In this document: piece after piece, positions 34,230 to 46,080 of the stretch
Numbering within the stretch: position 1 is the stretch's first letter
Layout: the number at the start of each line of letters is the position of its first letter
Assembly (NCBI GenBank): GCA_015143295.1
Contig: JABCRI010000943.1
Span: 1 to 64,000 of the forward strand
DNA: 64,000 nucleotides
Direction: 5' to 3'
From: Tetracentron sinense
Taxonomy: Eukaryota; Streptophyta; Magnoliopsida; Trochodendrales; Trochodendraceae
The notes under the pieces: model-generated
Seen by the model: the letters and a program-made list of their open reading frames with translations, nothing else
What the model was told of the DNA's origin: nothing
Database searches by the model: none
Position numbers and translations under genes: made by a program

Positions 34230-34590
34230 ACTTTTGACGGCGTTTTTAAATCGCCGTAAAAAACCCCAAAAACGCCGTTATAGTTAATAACGGCGTTTTA
34301 ACCAAAACGCCGTTATTGCCTGCGTCGGGGAAAGTAAAGGCGGCATTTATATTGACGGCATTTGTAAAACGCCGCTGTACATGACCCTATAACGGCGTTT
34401 ATGAAAACGCCGTTATAGATACCCTTTTACGGCGTTTCTTTAAACGCCGTTACAGACTCACCTTCGACGGCATTTATATATTGGATCTTTGGCGGCATTT
34501 TACAAACGCCGTTATAGGGTGACATTCCACGACGTTTTATACCGATATCAATTATGGCGTTTTAAAACGTCGCGAATAGTCATGACATAA
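34230..34590. repeat. CACTA subterminal repeats, left end
   Basis: More than ten copies of AACGCCGT or its complement in both orientations. In CACTA elements such repeats bind the TNPA-type protein. Confidence 0.85.
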
Positions 34591-35587
34591 AAAAAATTGA
34601 AAATATTTTTTCTATTTTTTTAAACCTGTTTTGTACCTGTCAATAATATAAATTTTTTTTTTACCTGTCAACAATATTTTTTTACCTATGTTGTACCTTT
34701 CAACAATATAAAATAAACAAAATAGTGTCCATAATGACATTATATATAAAAAGAACCAAAACCTACATGGAAATCAGTATAAAATAAATACATCCAATCA
34801 CATGTAATAATACAATACACATGTCTATAAAAAAAGTGTTAATAAATCGTATTCCAACTATCTTCATCTCATTGGTTCCCTCCCACACCTCTAAAACTCG
34901 ACAGGTGTGTGCTCCCTGCTCCCTCCTACAACACAATTAAATAAAATTATTTATTAGAATATTGAAATGATAAAATTTACAGATTTCATAATTAATATGC
35001 AAAGAAAGTTCAAAAAATATATTGATTAAATAGTAAAGTCACTAGGAAAGAACTCAGGTTTAAGCATGTACATGATTAGGTATCTTAGACTGAAAAAAGT
35101 TGGCGAGACAGTCTCTGAATATAGCTAGAGAGGATCCACATCTAATGTTGTACTGGCACATCATGTCAGTGGTTACTAATATGATACCATGTTGAATTTT
35201 AGGCAACTAGCTCAGTTGCTAATCCTTATTCAAGGTGGGGGCAAAATACATTGTATCATAAGTGTGGCTCATTACTATCACAATCTTTAGTAGATTATGA
35301 TTATATTTAGCATGGCATTTAGAACTTACAAGTAAAATCATTCATAGACCACAATTTTACAGTCTATAAGACACGGACTGGAGACCACCCCCATAACAGC
35401 AATAGTCAGTCTCACTGAGAGCTTCTCTACCACACACATAGTATGCATGCTTATCGATACTCATTACTCATTTAAGACATTTAAGAGAGAGAGAGAGAAC
35501 CTTAGTTTCAGGAGGTGCAGTATTAGTAGCGATAGACATGCACAAATGCTGCCTAACCATCTTAGCAAGGTCAAATAATCAAAACAC
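34591..35587. other. CACTA interior, no gene seen
   Basis: AT-rich sequence with a GA microsatellite near 35487. Nothing protein-like. Confidence 0.5.
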
Positions 35588-35878
35588 TTGTGTCAAAAGA
35601 AATTGGCATACAAGTGGATATCATGTCTAAAATCTCTGCCAAGATGGACAAGGCTTAAAAGGTCTTGCCCCAATCGACTGCCAGAGACACCTGCCGAATC
35701 ACCCTATGTTAGGAAGTCAGAAGAGGAGAGTTATGTACAAGGATTGGAGGAAACTGATGATTTGGATCTCAAGGATGCAACTTCGACCTTGCCCCAATCG
35801 ACTGAAGAATTTGAGTGGGGCGGCAACATCAGTTTTGTTCTGAAGAAGGTACCCTATCCTATGCTTTGTGTAAATTGA
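35588..35878 (+). CDS. Unrecognised ORF fragment in the CACTA
   Basis: 96 codons with an acidic middle (EEESYVQGLEETDDLDLKD). 'ccccaatcgactg' occurs twice, 117 bp apart. I recognise no family. The codon-like composition differs from the AT-rich surroundings, so it could be another captured exon or chance. Confidence 0.25.
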   Translation: MCQKKLAYKWISCLKSLPRWTRLKRSCPNRLPETPAESPYVRKSEEESYVQGLEETDDLDLKDATSTLPQSTEEFEWGGNISFVLKKVPYPMLCVN

Positions 35879-36179
35879 ATATCCCTAATAAACAAGAGAA
35901 ATGATAACTAATTTGTTAAGATTTATTCATCCCTCGGGTTATCTATCTAATCTTGATTTTTAGAAAAAAATTTATATAATATTTATCACAATTTAGTTAA
36001 GCTTAATCAAGTTTATAAAAGGATTAAAAGGGACATCTAATTACTTAAACTGAAATCAACACCAGAATTTTAATTAGTAAAAAAAAACTAACCATAGTTA
36101 ACATGCTGACTTACAAATTAAACTAACCATATAGTATATTAAAGCTAACCACATTAACTCTACCAACAACTAACAGATT

Positions 36180-36720
36180 TTATGTAGGAGGATGGCAAGG
36201 TGGCCACAGCAGTCTGGGCGTGCGGCAACTGGATGAAGGCATATGTCATTGTTGGCGTATAGAGCTAGGGGCAGCTACTATTTGGTGTGTTTGATGTAGG
36301 AGGATGGCAAGGTAGTTGCTTGCTGCTACTAGGTATGTGACAGAGGGTCATACATGGGCTGTTTGGAAACTGAACTGGGGATTTTTGAGGTGATATTTTG
36401 GGCCTGCACAGGTGCTACCCTCGGCTATAGGTGGGGCAATTGCTGCTGTATGGACTGAACAAAGGGGATAAGGGGCAGCTCTAATGGAATATCTGACACC
36501 AAAGCACCTAATATGGCTGCTGCGTTTTTGCCCGAGACAGAGAGTGGACACGGCTACTAGAGGCGTCACAGGTGGAAGGGGGCAGCAACTTTCAATGGCT
36601 ATGGACAAAGTTGAATGATGCAAGGGACTTTAGGTGGGAATAAGGACTGAACAAGAGGTTCTTTGGGTGGGAATGTTAACCATTGGCACATGGCTACCCC
36701 CACAGTGTGCCAATGGTTAA
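36180..36720. other. CACTA interior, G-rich non-coding sequence
   Basis: 'tgtaggaggatggcaaggt' occurs at about 36184 and 36293. 'cccacagtgtgccaatggtt' occurs at about 36699 and 36807. No known family. Possibly filler DNA acquired with the host fragment. Confidence 0.4.
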
Positions 36721-36972
36721 CATGCAATGGATGATCATCATCAACAGTTCATGGGAACAAGAACTTTGCATGTGATCACCGGACCAAAATACCAGTCCAC
36801 CACCCCCACAGTGTGCCAATGGTTGCGTTTCTCTCAACTTGCCAACTTGCTCTCTCTAATGAATATATTCATAAATGAAATTTTGTATCGTGGACTTCCT
36901 CTGATTGGGTATCACTGGCAGAGAAACGCGGATCAGAATATTCATATACACACACACACAAAGAAAGATCAG

Positions 36973-37104
36973 ATGGGTTTGAGGATGGGTATGGCTGGAT
37001 ATGTCCTTCTTCTTGTTGTGGGTGCAGCCCTTCTACATTGCACAGCGGCACAGACAACACATGTGGTCGGAGATAGCATGGGGTGGGTCATTCCCCCTGC
37101 TCTA
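36973..37104 (+). pseudogene. Captured phytocyanin-like first-exon fragment
   Basis: An ATG at 36973 opens MGLRMGMAGYVLLLVVGAAL, a clear signal peptide with a hydrophobic core and an AAQ-like cleavage region. It is followed by TTHVVGDSMGWVIPP, the N-terminal strand of plant phytocyanins (uclacyanin/mavicyanin/stellacyanin group). The homology stops there, before any copper ligand, and LINE-like DNA begins. About 40 of the usual 170-200 residues remain. The donor gene is not in the window. It sits inside the CACTA, so it is probably a transduplicated host fragment. An upstream reading frame extends into non-coding DNA, so I start at the signal-peptide methionine. Confidence 0.65.
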
Positions 37105-37720
37105 TGAAAGTTGAGTTGCGTATCTCTGATGATTTTGAAGGCGATTTGATCGGGAGGTAAGAAAGAATTGCTGAAAATTCTGTTGTTCCTTTCGATCCAT
37201 TTATGATAGATAGTAGCACAAAAAACGACTCTCTTGATGTTTGATATAAGAGAATTTCCTTGAAACGAGGTAGCAGCCCAAGCCAATTGAATGTCCCAAG
37301 GTTGAATCTAGCGGTTGCTATAGTGGCACTTGCTTAAAAAATACTTCCAAATTTTGTTAGTGTAGCAACAATCAAAGAAAAGATGTGGGATGTTCTCTGA
37401 ATTTGATCGACAAAAAGAAGCACCTGGACCTCTGAATGATGCACCTGGAGCTTATCTTGGGTTTGTAGACTAGTGGAGAAAGCAAACCTGGAGATAAACG
37501 AATGTCGAGGGACATGATTTCGGCCCAGAGAAGGTTGTGCCAATGGGCTAAAGGCTGGACAGAGCAGATACTGTTCAAGGCTGATTTCAGAGAATAGGAG
37601 CCAGCAACCTTTTTGAGATCATTCCAAATAACTTGGTCTTCGTTGAGGGCTGAGTTAATGGCGACATTTTGAAATCATTCCAAACATCAATAGGAGCAAC
37701 TGAATTTGCAGGGGGAAGGT
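37105..37720 (-). mobile_element. LINE fragment (C-terminal zf-RVT region)
   Basis: The minus strand encodes pieces of the C-terminal domain of plant L1-type LINEs. These are VPRHSFISRFAFSTSLQT, then a SNSENIPHLFF-like segment, then CATIYHKWIERNNRIFSN and IAFKIIRDTQLNFHRAG. The reading frame is shifted between pieces. Only the last ~200 codons remain, directly against the phytocyanin fragment. No poly-A tail or target duplication is visible. Confidence 0.7.
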
Positions 37721-38274
37721 GACCACTCATTGTTCGAGATCAGCTCAGCAACCTTGGCTATATGGACTCAAATTTAATTCCTTGTTTTTCATACTAATTG
37801 ATCTAATTTTCTAGAGAAATATGTCAAAAGTTTATGCATTATTCCTATGAAAATTAATGTTTGATATCTTGAATAAGAAAACTCATTTATTTAGTTCTTT
37901 TTTTTTTTTTTTCTGTAAGTGCCTTATAATAATCCTTTTCAAAATTTCTGTTTATACATACATGTCCATTAAAATCTAATCTAAGACCAAAAACTAACTG
38001 TTTTTTACTTCAATTTTTTCTGTGCATTTGAATAGTTTATTTTTTATTTTTGGATTATGTATTCTGTTTCCTTTTGCTTCATTTCTTTTTACTTTCCACC
38101 TTTTTTGTTTATACTTTCCACCTTGCCAAGGAGTCACAGTCCTAATTTTCTTAACATTAAAATTAACTATCACCCACCACCACCATCACCCACAACCACC
38201 ATACACCACCACTACCCTCATTATATATAATGTAATTAAAATGATAACTAAAATCTTTTTAAATTAGCATTTAC
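37721..38274. other. CACTA interior, no gene seen
   Basis: AT-rich, with an ACC/CAC-rich simple repeat at 38168-38215 ('cacccaccaccaccatcacc'). Confidence 0.5.
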
Positions 38275-38960
38275 CTTTGGAGACACATGTGGTGCTGGAG
38301 TACCCTGACCTGCAACCTGTTGTGAACAAATTGAATAAATAAATGAATTAATATCTAAATTTAAAAAATGATTATTTAATGCTTGTTGGTATATATACCT
38401 GCTGCCCCTGTAAGAACTGGTTGAACATCCGTTGCATTTCATTGAGCTGAGTTTGTTGGGCTTCAATCTGAGCTTTTTGGGCCTCCACCTGAGATTTCGT
38501 CGCCTCAAGTTCATCCCTTAGCATCCGAGTCTCGCCAGATGAGGAGCCCATAGCACCGGAATGGCTCGAAGATGACCCCCATAACCTGGTGGGAGTCGGG
38601 CCCAATCCACATCCACGGATGCGTCCATCTCTCTCAGGCCCCATGACCTGAGAGAGAACATCATTTCGGCCCGTGCTATCTTCTTGCGAGCCAACCGGTA
38701 ATTGGCTAAGGAGATCCTTCAACTTGTTCTGCAAACATTTTGAAATAATTACTATCTCGAATTTCAATTAAAGTGTTATATGATATAATGAATATTTAAA
38801 TTACTTACAATCGTTTCTCCTGCTTGAGAGTTGACTGGCAATCCATCCTTCTTAGTGTGGGTCTTTATCTAGACCTCAACACGGCCCGGAGCTATCCCTG
38901 ATGGACTCGCCAATCGCTATGGCAGTGACAATAGTAGAACAACAAATTTTTAACCCATTT
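38275..38960 (-). pseudogene. CACTA Transposase_24-type protein, remnant exons
   Basis: Three minus-strand exons can be followed. One ends at 38809 with a THTKKDGLPVNSQAGETI-like segment. The intron is 38808-38729 (GTAAGT donor, TTGCAG acceptor). The second exon is 38728-38399 with NDVLSQVMGPERDGRIRG and GLGPTPTRLWG, then a coiled coil (ATKSQVEAQKAQIEAQQTQL). The third is 38316-38275 (VAGQGTPAPHVSPK). This is the C-terminal region of the plant transposase family Pfam Transposase_24, the DNA-binding partner protein of CACTA elements. The N-terminal part upstream has stops and is not intact. Confidence 0.7.
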
Positions 38961-40140
38961 GCATCAAATTGTGATATAAATTATTAGAATGAAACCGCAT
39001 ACCTCCTCCTCTCTGATATAAAGCATGTTACGTCCCTTCGTGCAAGAAATTCGATATCCAGTGCATTAAGTTCTTTCCCATTCATAGTTGAATAATAATT
39101 AATTCCGAGAACAGTGTAGATTATAGCTAGAAAAAAATGATTTTTTTTTCTTTTGTACCCAATCACAGAGTATACCTCACACAATTTCTTCCATCAGACA
39201 AGCACTGCAAATATATCATTCCATCGGAAGATAAAACCCTAAAAATCATCCAAAACCCAAAATAGGAAGAAAAAAAAAACCTTATTTTTACAATATCTAG
39301 TTATTATTACAAGAACATCGTTGCTCAAACCCTAGAAATCATCAAAAGCTCCACATTTGAGAATCCAACACCATGTGAAGAAACGAGAACAATGTAACAA
39401 ACAGCTAAGAAAGCTTACCTGGAGAGAGATACTCGGGGTTGAAAAGCTCGATAATGGCGGATTTGGGAATTCAGAATCAGATCTATACAGATCGAATGGT
39501 ACGCATGTTTTCGTTTTCGCGCCTTGGATTTCACAGATCGTCTATGAAATTTGCAGAGAAATGGGGAAGAAGAGATTTTTTTTATTTTTTTTGACGATTC
39601 GAGCCAATCGGTTTTCGACGATTCGAGCGGAGATGAAAAAGATTAAAAAAACATAACACTCGAAACACTCGCAACCCAAAACCCTAGAAACACAACCTCT
39701 TCAAAAAAATCAAACTGAAGATTTTTTATAAAAACAAATGAGACCTTGATCAGGATCGTATCACCACAACCGAATTATCATCGTTTATTGCCTCATCAAC
39801 AACAAGACGATTCATCGCCTCCTAACGTTCTAGAATTGAAGTACTAAAATCCTTATTCGGTCCCTTCCTGCAATTCACAAAACCCACCATCGGATTCCCA
39901 TAAACCCTAAAGTAAACGGTAAATAAGATTCTCAACCACAAAAAAACACCCAACACGTCATTACAAAATGATCAAAACCCGATATTTCATTGATCTGAAT
40001 ATTAGTATATTACATCACAAAAGCTTTTAAAACAAAAAGGAACGCGCAATTAAAACCCTAATACTAATTTTTCATAAAACAGGGGAGAAACTAGAAGAAG
40101 ATTAAAAAAAATACCTCAGTTCCGGCGATGTTGGACGGTC
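38961..40140. other. CACTA interior upstream of the transposase remnant
   Basis: No confident exon seen. 'accctagaaatcatc' and 'aaccctaaaaatcatcc' repeats at about 39230-39350 look like decayed untranslated sequence. Confidence 0.4.
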
Positions 40141-40221
40141 GGAGATGAATGGCGGAGATAACAACCAAAACCCTTTTTTTTTTTTTTTTCTGAAAACTAA
40201 AGGAGCCGAAGGCGGAGCATG

Positions 40222-40308
40222 GCCGGAGAAGGTGACCGGAGCTTGGAGCACGGAGCAGGGGAGCCGGAGAAGGTGGCCGGAGCTTGGAGCACGGAGCAGG
40301 GGAGCCGA
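40222..40308. repeat. 41-bp tandem duplication
   Basis: Two copies of 'gccggagaaggtg(a/g)ccgg' plus 'agcttggagcacggagcagg' at 40222 and 40263. Confidence 0.85.
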
Positions 40309-40379
40309 AGCAGAGAGGAAGGGAAAAAATGGAGGGAAAGAGACGAGGGAAAGGCTCGGGACCTAAAACCCCAAATACG

Positions 40380-40620
40380 AGGCTTTTCACGGCGTTTTCT
40401 TAAAAACGCCATAAAAGGCCCTTTACTACCGCCTCGATTGGGGAATTTCGGCAAGGCTTCCATGGCATTTCTTTTAAAAACGCCGTCATAGATTCCCCAA
40501 CAACGGCATTTTTTATAAAACGCCGTAAAAAAGTCTTCCCGCCACCTCATCAGCGGCATTTATATAGAAACGCCGTGTTTTAATGCCTTTCGAAGCGTTT
40601 TTTATTAAACGCCGTTAAAA
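40380..40620. repeat. CACTA subterminal repeats, right end
   Basis: Multiple AACGCC(G/A)T and ACGGC(G/A)TT motifs mirroring the left end. Confidence 0.85.
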
Positions 40621-40652
40621 AATTGCCACTAAAGCCCTATTTTTTTGTAGTG

Positions 40653-40870
40653 AGAGAGAACAACATCTCCTAAGATCCGTGATTGAATCAGGAAAAATCC
40701 TTGCTATTCAATAAAAGTGTTTACATTGTATATAAAGACTATTCTCCCCTAATGTTTTAGAAACTACCTATCTAATATTCCCCACTTATTTAGCAACAGA
40801 CCTTATCCCTAAGATCTATCCAACAATTGCATACTTAGAAAAGGAAACTAACAACGTGTGGGGTTGTAAC
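40653..40870 (-). repeat. Chromovirus 3' LTR, proximal part
   Basis: The minus strand starts TGTTACAACCCCACACG just after a purine-rich GAAGGATGGAA. It is cut by the CACTA at 40652. Confidence 0.55.
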
Positions 40871-43000
40871 ATTCCATCCTTCATCGAAACAACATTGTCC
40901 TCAAGGTTGGAAACCTGGATAACGCTCCTGAATAGATTGCCACATTTCCCATGTTGCGTCTTCAATTGGAAGATTAGCCCATTTGATCAATACTTGAGTG
41001 ACAGCTTTGTTGTTTTTCTTCACTGACCGACGATCAAGGATGGTTTCTAGCACCAATTCTACTATCCCAACGTCTGAATAAGCTGGCAAAGTAACAGAAA
41101 CGACTGATTGATTACCGATCTTCTTTTTGAGGCAAGAAACATAGAACACCAGATGAATACGTGCTTTAGCTGGCAACTCGATCGAGTTTGTATGCTACAA
41201 TGCCAACCTTCTCAAGAACCTTATAAGGTCCAAAAAAATGAGGTGCTAATTTTGTCGAATTACGTAGCGCCACAAAATATTGTCAATAAAGTTGTAATCG
41301 AAGATAGACCATGTCACCTATTTCAAATGAGCATTCCGTGCGCCTTTTGTCAGCTTGGAGCTTCATCCGAGATTGGGCCGTTGTGAGGATCTCCTTCAAG
41401 AGTCGAAGGATGCTGTCCCGTTTTCACAGTTCTTGTTCCACATGATAGACTGTGGTGGTGCCTTGGGCATAAGCTTCAATTGTTGGAGGCGGCTGTCCAT
41501 AAACAACTTCATACGGCGTCATCTTAATGGATTCATGAAAGGAAATGTTATAACTCCATTCAGCCCATGGTAACCATCACATCCAATTTAGTGGTTGTTG
41601 ACTAGAAAAATAGCGTAAATAGGTCTCCACACAATGGTTAACCCTCTCAGTTTGTCCATCTGTTTGAGGATGATAGGCGGAGCTCATTAACAACTCTTTT
41701 CCTTGCAAACGAAAAAATTCTTTCCAAAAAGCACTTGTAAAAACAGCATCGCGGTCACAAACAATGGAGTTGGGCATGCCATGTAGTTTGAAAATGTGTT
41801 CAACGAAGACTTGTGCTACTTGAGCCGCATTATACGGATGCGATAAGGGAATAAAGTGAGCATATTTACTCAATCGATCGACTACCACAAATATCACCTG
41901 CTTACCATTTGAAGGAGGTAGCCCATCAATGAAGTCTATTGATATATCGGTCCATTTGCGTGAAGGAATCGGAAAGGGCTGGAGTAGTCTTAGTGAAGCA
42001 ACCGATTCAGTTTTGTTTCGCTGGCAAACGTCACAAGCAGCAATATAGTCTTTTACGTCTCGCTTCATACCCCGCCAATAGAATAGGCGACGGATGCGTT
42101 TGATGGTTTTCAAGTACTCCACATGGCCATCCTCTAAGGAGTCATGCATTTGTTGCATTAGAGGCTTTTTGACATCTGTATTTGAATCTAGCACCAACCT
42201 GCCTTTGTATCTTAAGTGGCCATGTTCAATGGTGTAGCTAGGGTAGTCAGATGATCCAGCTTGAATCTTCTGGATAATACCAACCACATGTGGACTATTT
42301 GCCATCTCCAAAATTAGGTCTTGTAACCAACGTAATTCTGGTATGAAAATGGCTACTAGTGAGGCGTCTGTGGTGAACCGAGAGAGTGCATCGGCAACAT
42401 AATTTTTAGACCCCTTCTTATAAATTACTTCGTAGTCATAGCCCAATAACTTGGATAGCCATTTTTGTTGTGTTGGAGTTGACACTCTTTGATCCATCAT
42501 ATACTTGAAACTACGATGATCCGTTCGAATTGTGAAGTGACGTCCAATCAAATAAGGTCTCCACTTCGTGATGGCAAGCATTTCCTTCTCATAAGTGGAG
42601 AAACCTCAGCTGCGTTCAGGAAGTACCTTACCGAGAAGGGCGATCGTTCATGATTCTTGCATTAATACGGCCCCCACTGCCCCCCGAAAGCATCACATTC
42701 AATAACAAACAGTTTGGAAAAGTCGGGAAATGCTAGCACCGGGGTTGAAGTCATCGCCTTCTTCAATGCATCGAAAGCTAATTCGGCCAATTCGCCCCAT
42801 TTGAAAGAGTCTTTCCTTAGTAGGGCTGTTAATGGGGCATTAATATGTCTATAGTTCCGCACAAACTTTTGGTAATAACCCGTGAGGCCGAGAAATCCGC
42901 GTAAGGCCTTAATGGTTGGGGGCTGAGGCCAATCTACCATGCATTGCACCTTATTCGGATCGGCAACCACCCCTTGCCCAAAATTCGAGCCAATAAACAC
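40653..43000 (-). mobile_element. Chromovirus (Ty3/gypsy) fragment, 3' half
   Basis: In element sense it runs: RT thumb (FLGLTGYYQKFVRNY, about 42870), RNase H (TIRTDHRSFKYMMDQRV, about 42520), integrase zinc finger (CDVCQRNK, about 42030), integrase core (WTDISIDFIDGLPPSNGK and SSAYHPQTDGQTERVN, about 41960-41600), and a chromodomain (VLIKWANLPIEDATWE, about 40985-40905). An LTR then starts TGTTACAACCCC at 40870. The chromodomain defines a chromovirus; a short LTR would fit Reina. The 5' half is absent because the segment joins block B at about 43000. Old and broken. Confidence 0.88.
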
Positions 43001-45069
43001 ACAGTTACCTCCGTCCCAGCTTGGTTCCCCTTCACCATGCACCACTAATGCCACAGATTCCAGCTACAGTTCTCCCATGTTGTCTCCAATTGCACTGCCT
43101 CAACCTCCATCTCCATTGGTTCAGCCGGTCACTGCTCCACCAAACTAGCTTATAGTTGATCTAAATCAGCCCCCGTCCATCTGCATCCCTACTGCTCCTT
43201 TACAACAACATGCTCACAGGACGAGACTCTTCCTGGTCCACCGAAGAGTCTCCTCAGCTCACGCCATCTAATTTCTCAAGCCTTTCTAGCAGCTTGCAGC
43301 CCTGGTCTTGACACTCCAACATGTTTCAGTTAGGCCAACAAGGATGAAAAACGGCGTGTTGCTATGGTGGATGAGTTTAATGCATTGATCCGCACAAAAC
43401 TTGGTCCTTAGTTCCCTTCAATAGCACCATGAATCTTGTCGGCTACAAATGGATCTTTTGCATCAAGCAGAATGCCGAAGGAAAGAATGAAAGGTACAAA
43501 GCACGTTTAGTTGCTAAGGGTTTTAACCAACAAGCAGACATTGATTATGATGAGACATTCAGTCCAATGGTTAACCCATCAACTATCCACATTGTTCTAT
43601 CCATTGCTATTACTCGCAATTGGGCCATTCGACAACTCGATGTCAAAAATGCATTCTTGAATGGAGATCTTCAAGAGAATGTTTTCATGTCACAACCTCC
43701 CGACTTCAATGATAGTGCTCATCCTCAATTTGTTTGTCAGCTACACAAAGCCCTCTACGGTCTCAAACAAGCGCCACACGCTTGGTTCCACAAGTTCAGC
43801 ACCTACCTCTTGGAATTTGGCTTTCGTTGTAGCAAAGTGGATACCTCCATGTTCATATTTCACTCCAATAAGGGTACGATCATCCTTCTCCTTTATGTCA
43901 ATGATATCATTTTAACCGGAAACAATACTTTCTTAATCATGGAGTTTATATCTCGCATCAACCGCGTTTTTGAGATGAAAGACTTGGGTAATTTACATTC
44001 TTTTTATTGGGATGGAGGCTGCAAGGAAAGACAAGGGTAATCTTCTCCTCACCCAAAATAATTACTCCAGATCATTGCTGGACAAATATGGTTTAATGGG
44101 TGCAAAGCCAACCGCAACACCTATTGGATCCGGATCAAAACTCTCCCTTCATCAAGATGTTTATCGAGCTGATCGAACAATTTATCGCCAACTAGTTGGT
44201 GCATTACAGCATCTCACATTCATTCGTCCAGATATCACTTATGTTGTCAATCAAGTGTCCCTCTTCATGCACAAGCCTACAGACATCCACTTTACCGCTA
44301 CAAAGAGGATACTCTGCTACATCAAATTAAAGGAACCTTGGGTGAAGGACTTAACTTCCTTCCAACATCATCCCTCACGATTTCAGCATTCTTTGATGCT
44401 GACTGGGCAGGAAATCCTGACAATCGGCGATCAACCACCGGGTACTGTGTTTTTCTTGGATCAAATTTAATTACATGGGGTGCCAAGAAACAACGTACAA
44501 TATCTCGATCTACCGCCAAAACTGAATATCGAGCTCTAGCCTCTACTACAGTTGATATCTTATGGGTGCGTTCTATTCTTCGTGATCTTGGATTGTTTCT
44601 CTTGTATCCATCTATTATCTACTGTGACAACATCAGTGCAACATACATGACTGCTAATCCCATTCTTCATGCACGAAGCAAACACATAGAAATAGACTAT
44701 CATTTCATACGTGAACGGGTAGTCATGGGTGATGTCCATGTGCAATTCGTTTCAACTCACAATCAAATTGCCGACTTATTCACAAAAAAGGACTTCCGAA
44801 GGTGAAATTTCGATTTTTTAAGACCAAACTTATGGTTCACCCACCATACGTTTGTGAGGGAGTGTTAGAGTTCTATGAGAATAAGACTCTCTAAGATCTT
44901 ATCTGCTCATCTAACGCAATGGTAATCAATTCTTGTATCTATCTATAAGTCTGTAAGCTCTCAGTCATTGTATCCAAATACACCTCTGTAAGCAATGTGT
45001 AACTCAATCACTATATATATGAGAGATCATCCCACATCAGAGTAATCTGGTTTTCCTCCAACTCTCACA
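43001..45069 (+). mobile_element. Ty1/copia element B (RE1-like), 3' part only
   Basis: Copy of copia element A beginning in the region between integrase and RT. RT ([31 protein letters not shown]) lies at about 43430-43990. RNase H (FFDADWAGNPDNRRSTTGYC, KHIEIDYHFIRERVVM) lies at about 44380-44760. A 207-bp LTR follows at 44863-45069. Less decayed than copy A but broken. Confidence 0.88.
44863..45069 (+). repeat. 3' LTR of copia element B
   Basis: TGTTAGAGTTCTATGAGAAT..CTCTCACA, preceded by 'tttgtgagggag'. Confidence 0.82.
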
Positions 45070-45073
45070 ATCC

Positions 45074-45077
<4 letters not shown>

Positions 45078-45137
<60 letters not shown>
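45078..45137. repeat. (TA)n(GA)n microsatellite
   Basis: TA run then GA run; the A copy (13626-13655) is much shorter. Confidence 0.92.
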
Positions 45138-45139
<2 letters not shown>

Positions 45140-45140
<1 letters not shown>

Positions 45141-45837
45141 GCTCATACATAGTAAGTAATTCAGTGTACGCCAAAAATTCAGTAGAGAAATTATTCACGT
45201 ATAATTCGGAATACTCATTTAATATTTCGATAAAAAATTCAGTGAAAAAAATACAGGACTTTAAAAGTGCGGTACAAAAAATAATTTGAGTATAATTCAT
45301 ATCAAGAAAATTTTGTTCGAAAATCAGCTACACATAAAATACATGTATTATTTTTTATCCAGATTTTAATGCGATCGAATAGATAAAGATAAGTGACCTG
45401 CACATATAATCAAAATATAAGATAGATAGATAAACCAAAGTTAAGGATTAAATACATGTAAACTAGAAATTTTAAGATAAAAAAATGAACATAATTAACA
45501 TCTATCCAATGAAAAGTGGTTTAAGTACAAAGCAAGACGGCCACTTTACCGCATGTCATGCAAGGACAGAGTTGGGATCCTATTCAATAGCGAGTAAACT
45601 TTGGAGAGTTCAATCGCACCTAACCATTAACTGTGGTTAAGATTAACTAATCCATAGGTTCAACAATCTATTTTTCTTTTAAAAAATCAACGTTATAACT
45701 ATTTAACAAAAGTTAAAGACGGCAGTTAAAGAGATCAGTGAGTGCGTTTGAACTCTCGCAAGCTCAATACCGGATCCGGTCTCGCAAGAACAATGGAGCA
45801 TTCGCCGTTTCCAAGTTTCTTTCTCTAATAAAGAAAC
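45140..45837. other. Non-coding flank shared with block A
   Basis: Matches 13660-14005 and 15774-16138 without the 1.77 kb foldback element. No gene seen. Confidence 0.65.
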
Positions 45838-45997
45838 GGACTTTGCTACTGAGACCGCGAAAGGGCCGAGACTGTGCAAGCATGCATGGGATATCAGATG
45901 GGGACCACGTTCACATGGTTGGCCTCACCTGAAATCCCGTGCATCCATGCATGGTCTTGGAGGTCTCGGCTCTTCTACGGTCTCAAAATCATTTCCC
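45838..45997. mobile_element. MULE-type MITE, 160 bp
   Basis: Imperfect TIRs (GGACTTTGCTACTGAGACCG at the left; the right reads GGGAAATGATTTTGAGACCG when complemented). A 9-bp target duplication TAAAGAAA(C/T) stands at 45829-45837 and 45998-46006. Block A has the single site at 16130-16138. Related copies lie near 23723 and at 50399. Confidence 0.78.
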
Positions 45998-46080
45998 TAA
46001 AGAAATAGAGGCAGGAGTAGCATCCATACGCCTATGGAGGTACGTATTGCAACTCTATCCCTTGTAGACCCTGTAAACCT

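Larger units (their letters stand above)
34214..40652 (-). mobile_element. CACTA (En/Spm) DNA transposon, 6.4 kb
   Basis: Starts CACTACAAAATTTAAG and ends TTTTTTTGTAGTG, with a 3-bp target duplication AGA (34211-34213 and 40653-40655). Both ends are packed with subterminal repeats containing AACGCCGT / ACGGCGTT (34230-34590 and 40380-40620). The interior carries a multi-exon Transposase_24-type coding remnant on the minus strand, a phytocyanin-like host fragment and a LINE fragment. I see no TNP2-type transposase, so it looks non-autonomous. It is inserted in the chromovirus fragment at 34.1-43.0 kb. Confidence 0.92.

Noticed and set aside
36727-36972. Upstream extension of the phytocyanin-like ORF as a longer gene
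   Set aside because: The extension has no protein-like features and contains repeated non-coding phrases. The signal peptide starts at 36973.
40091-40559. Overlapping ORFs on both strands near the CACTA right end
   Set aside because: They arise from a GC-rich tandem duplication and subterminal repeats. The frames conflict and no domain is visible.
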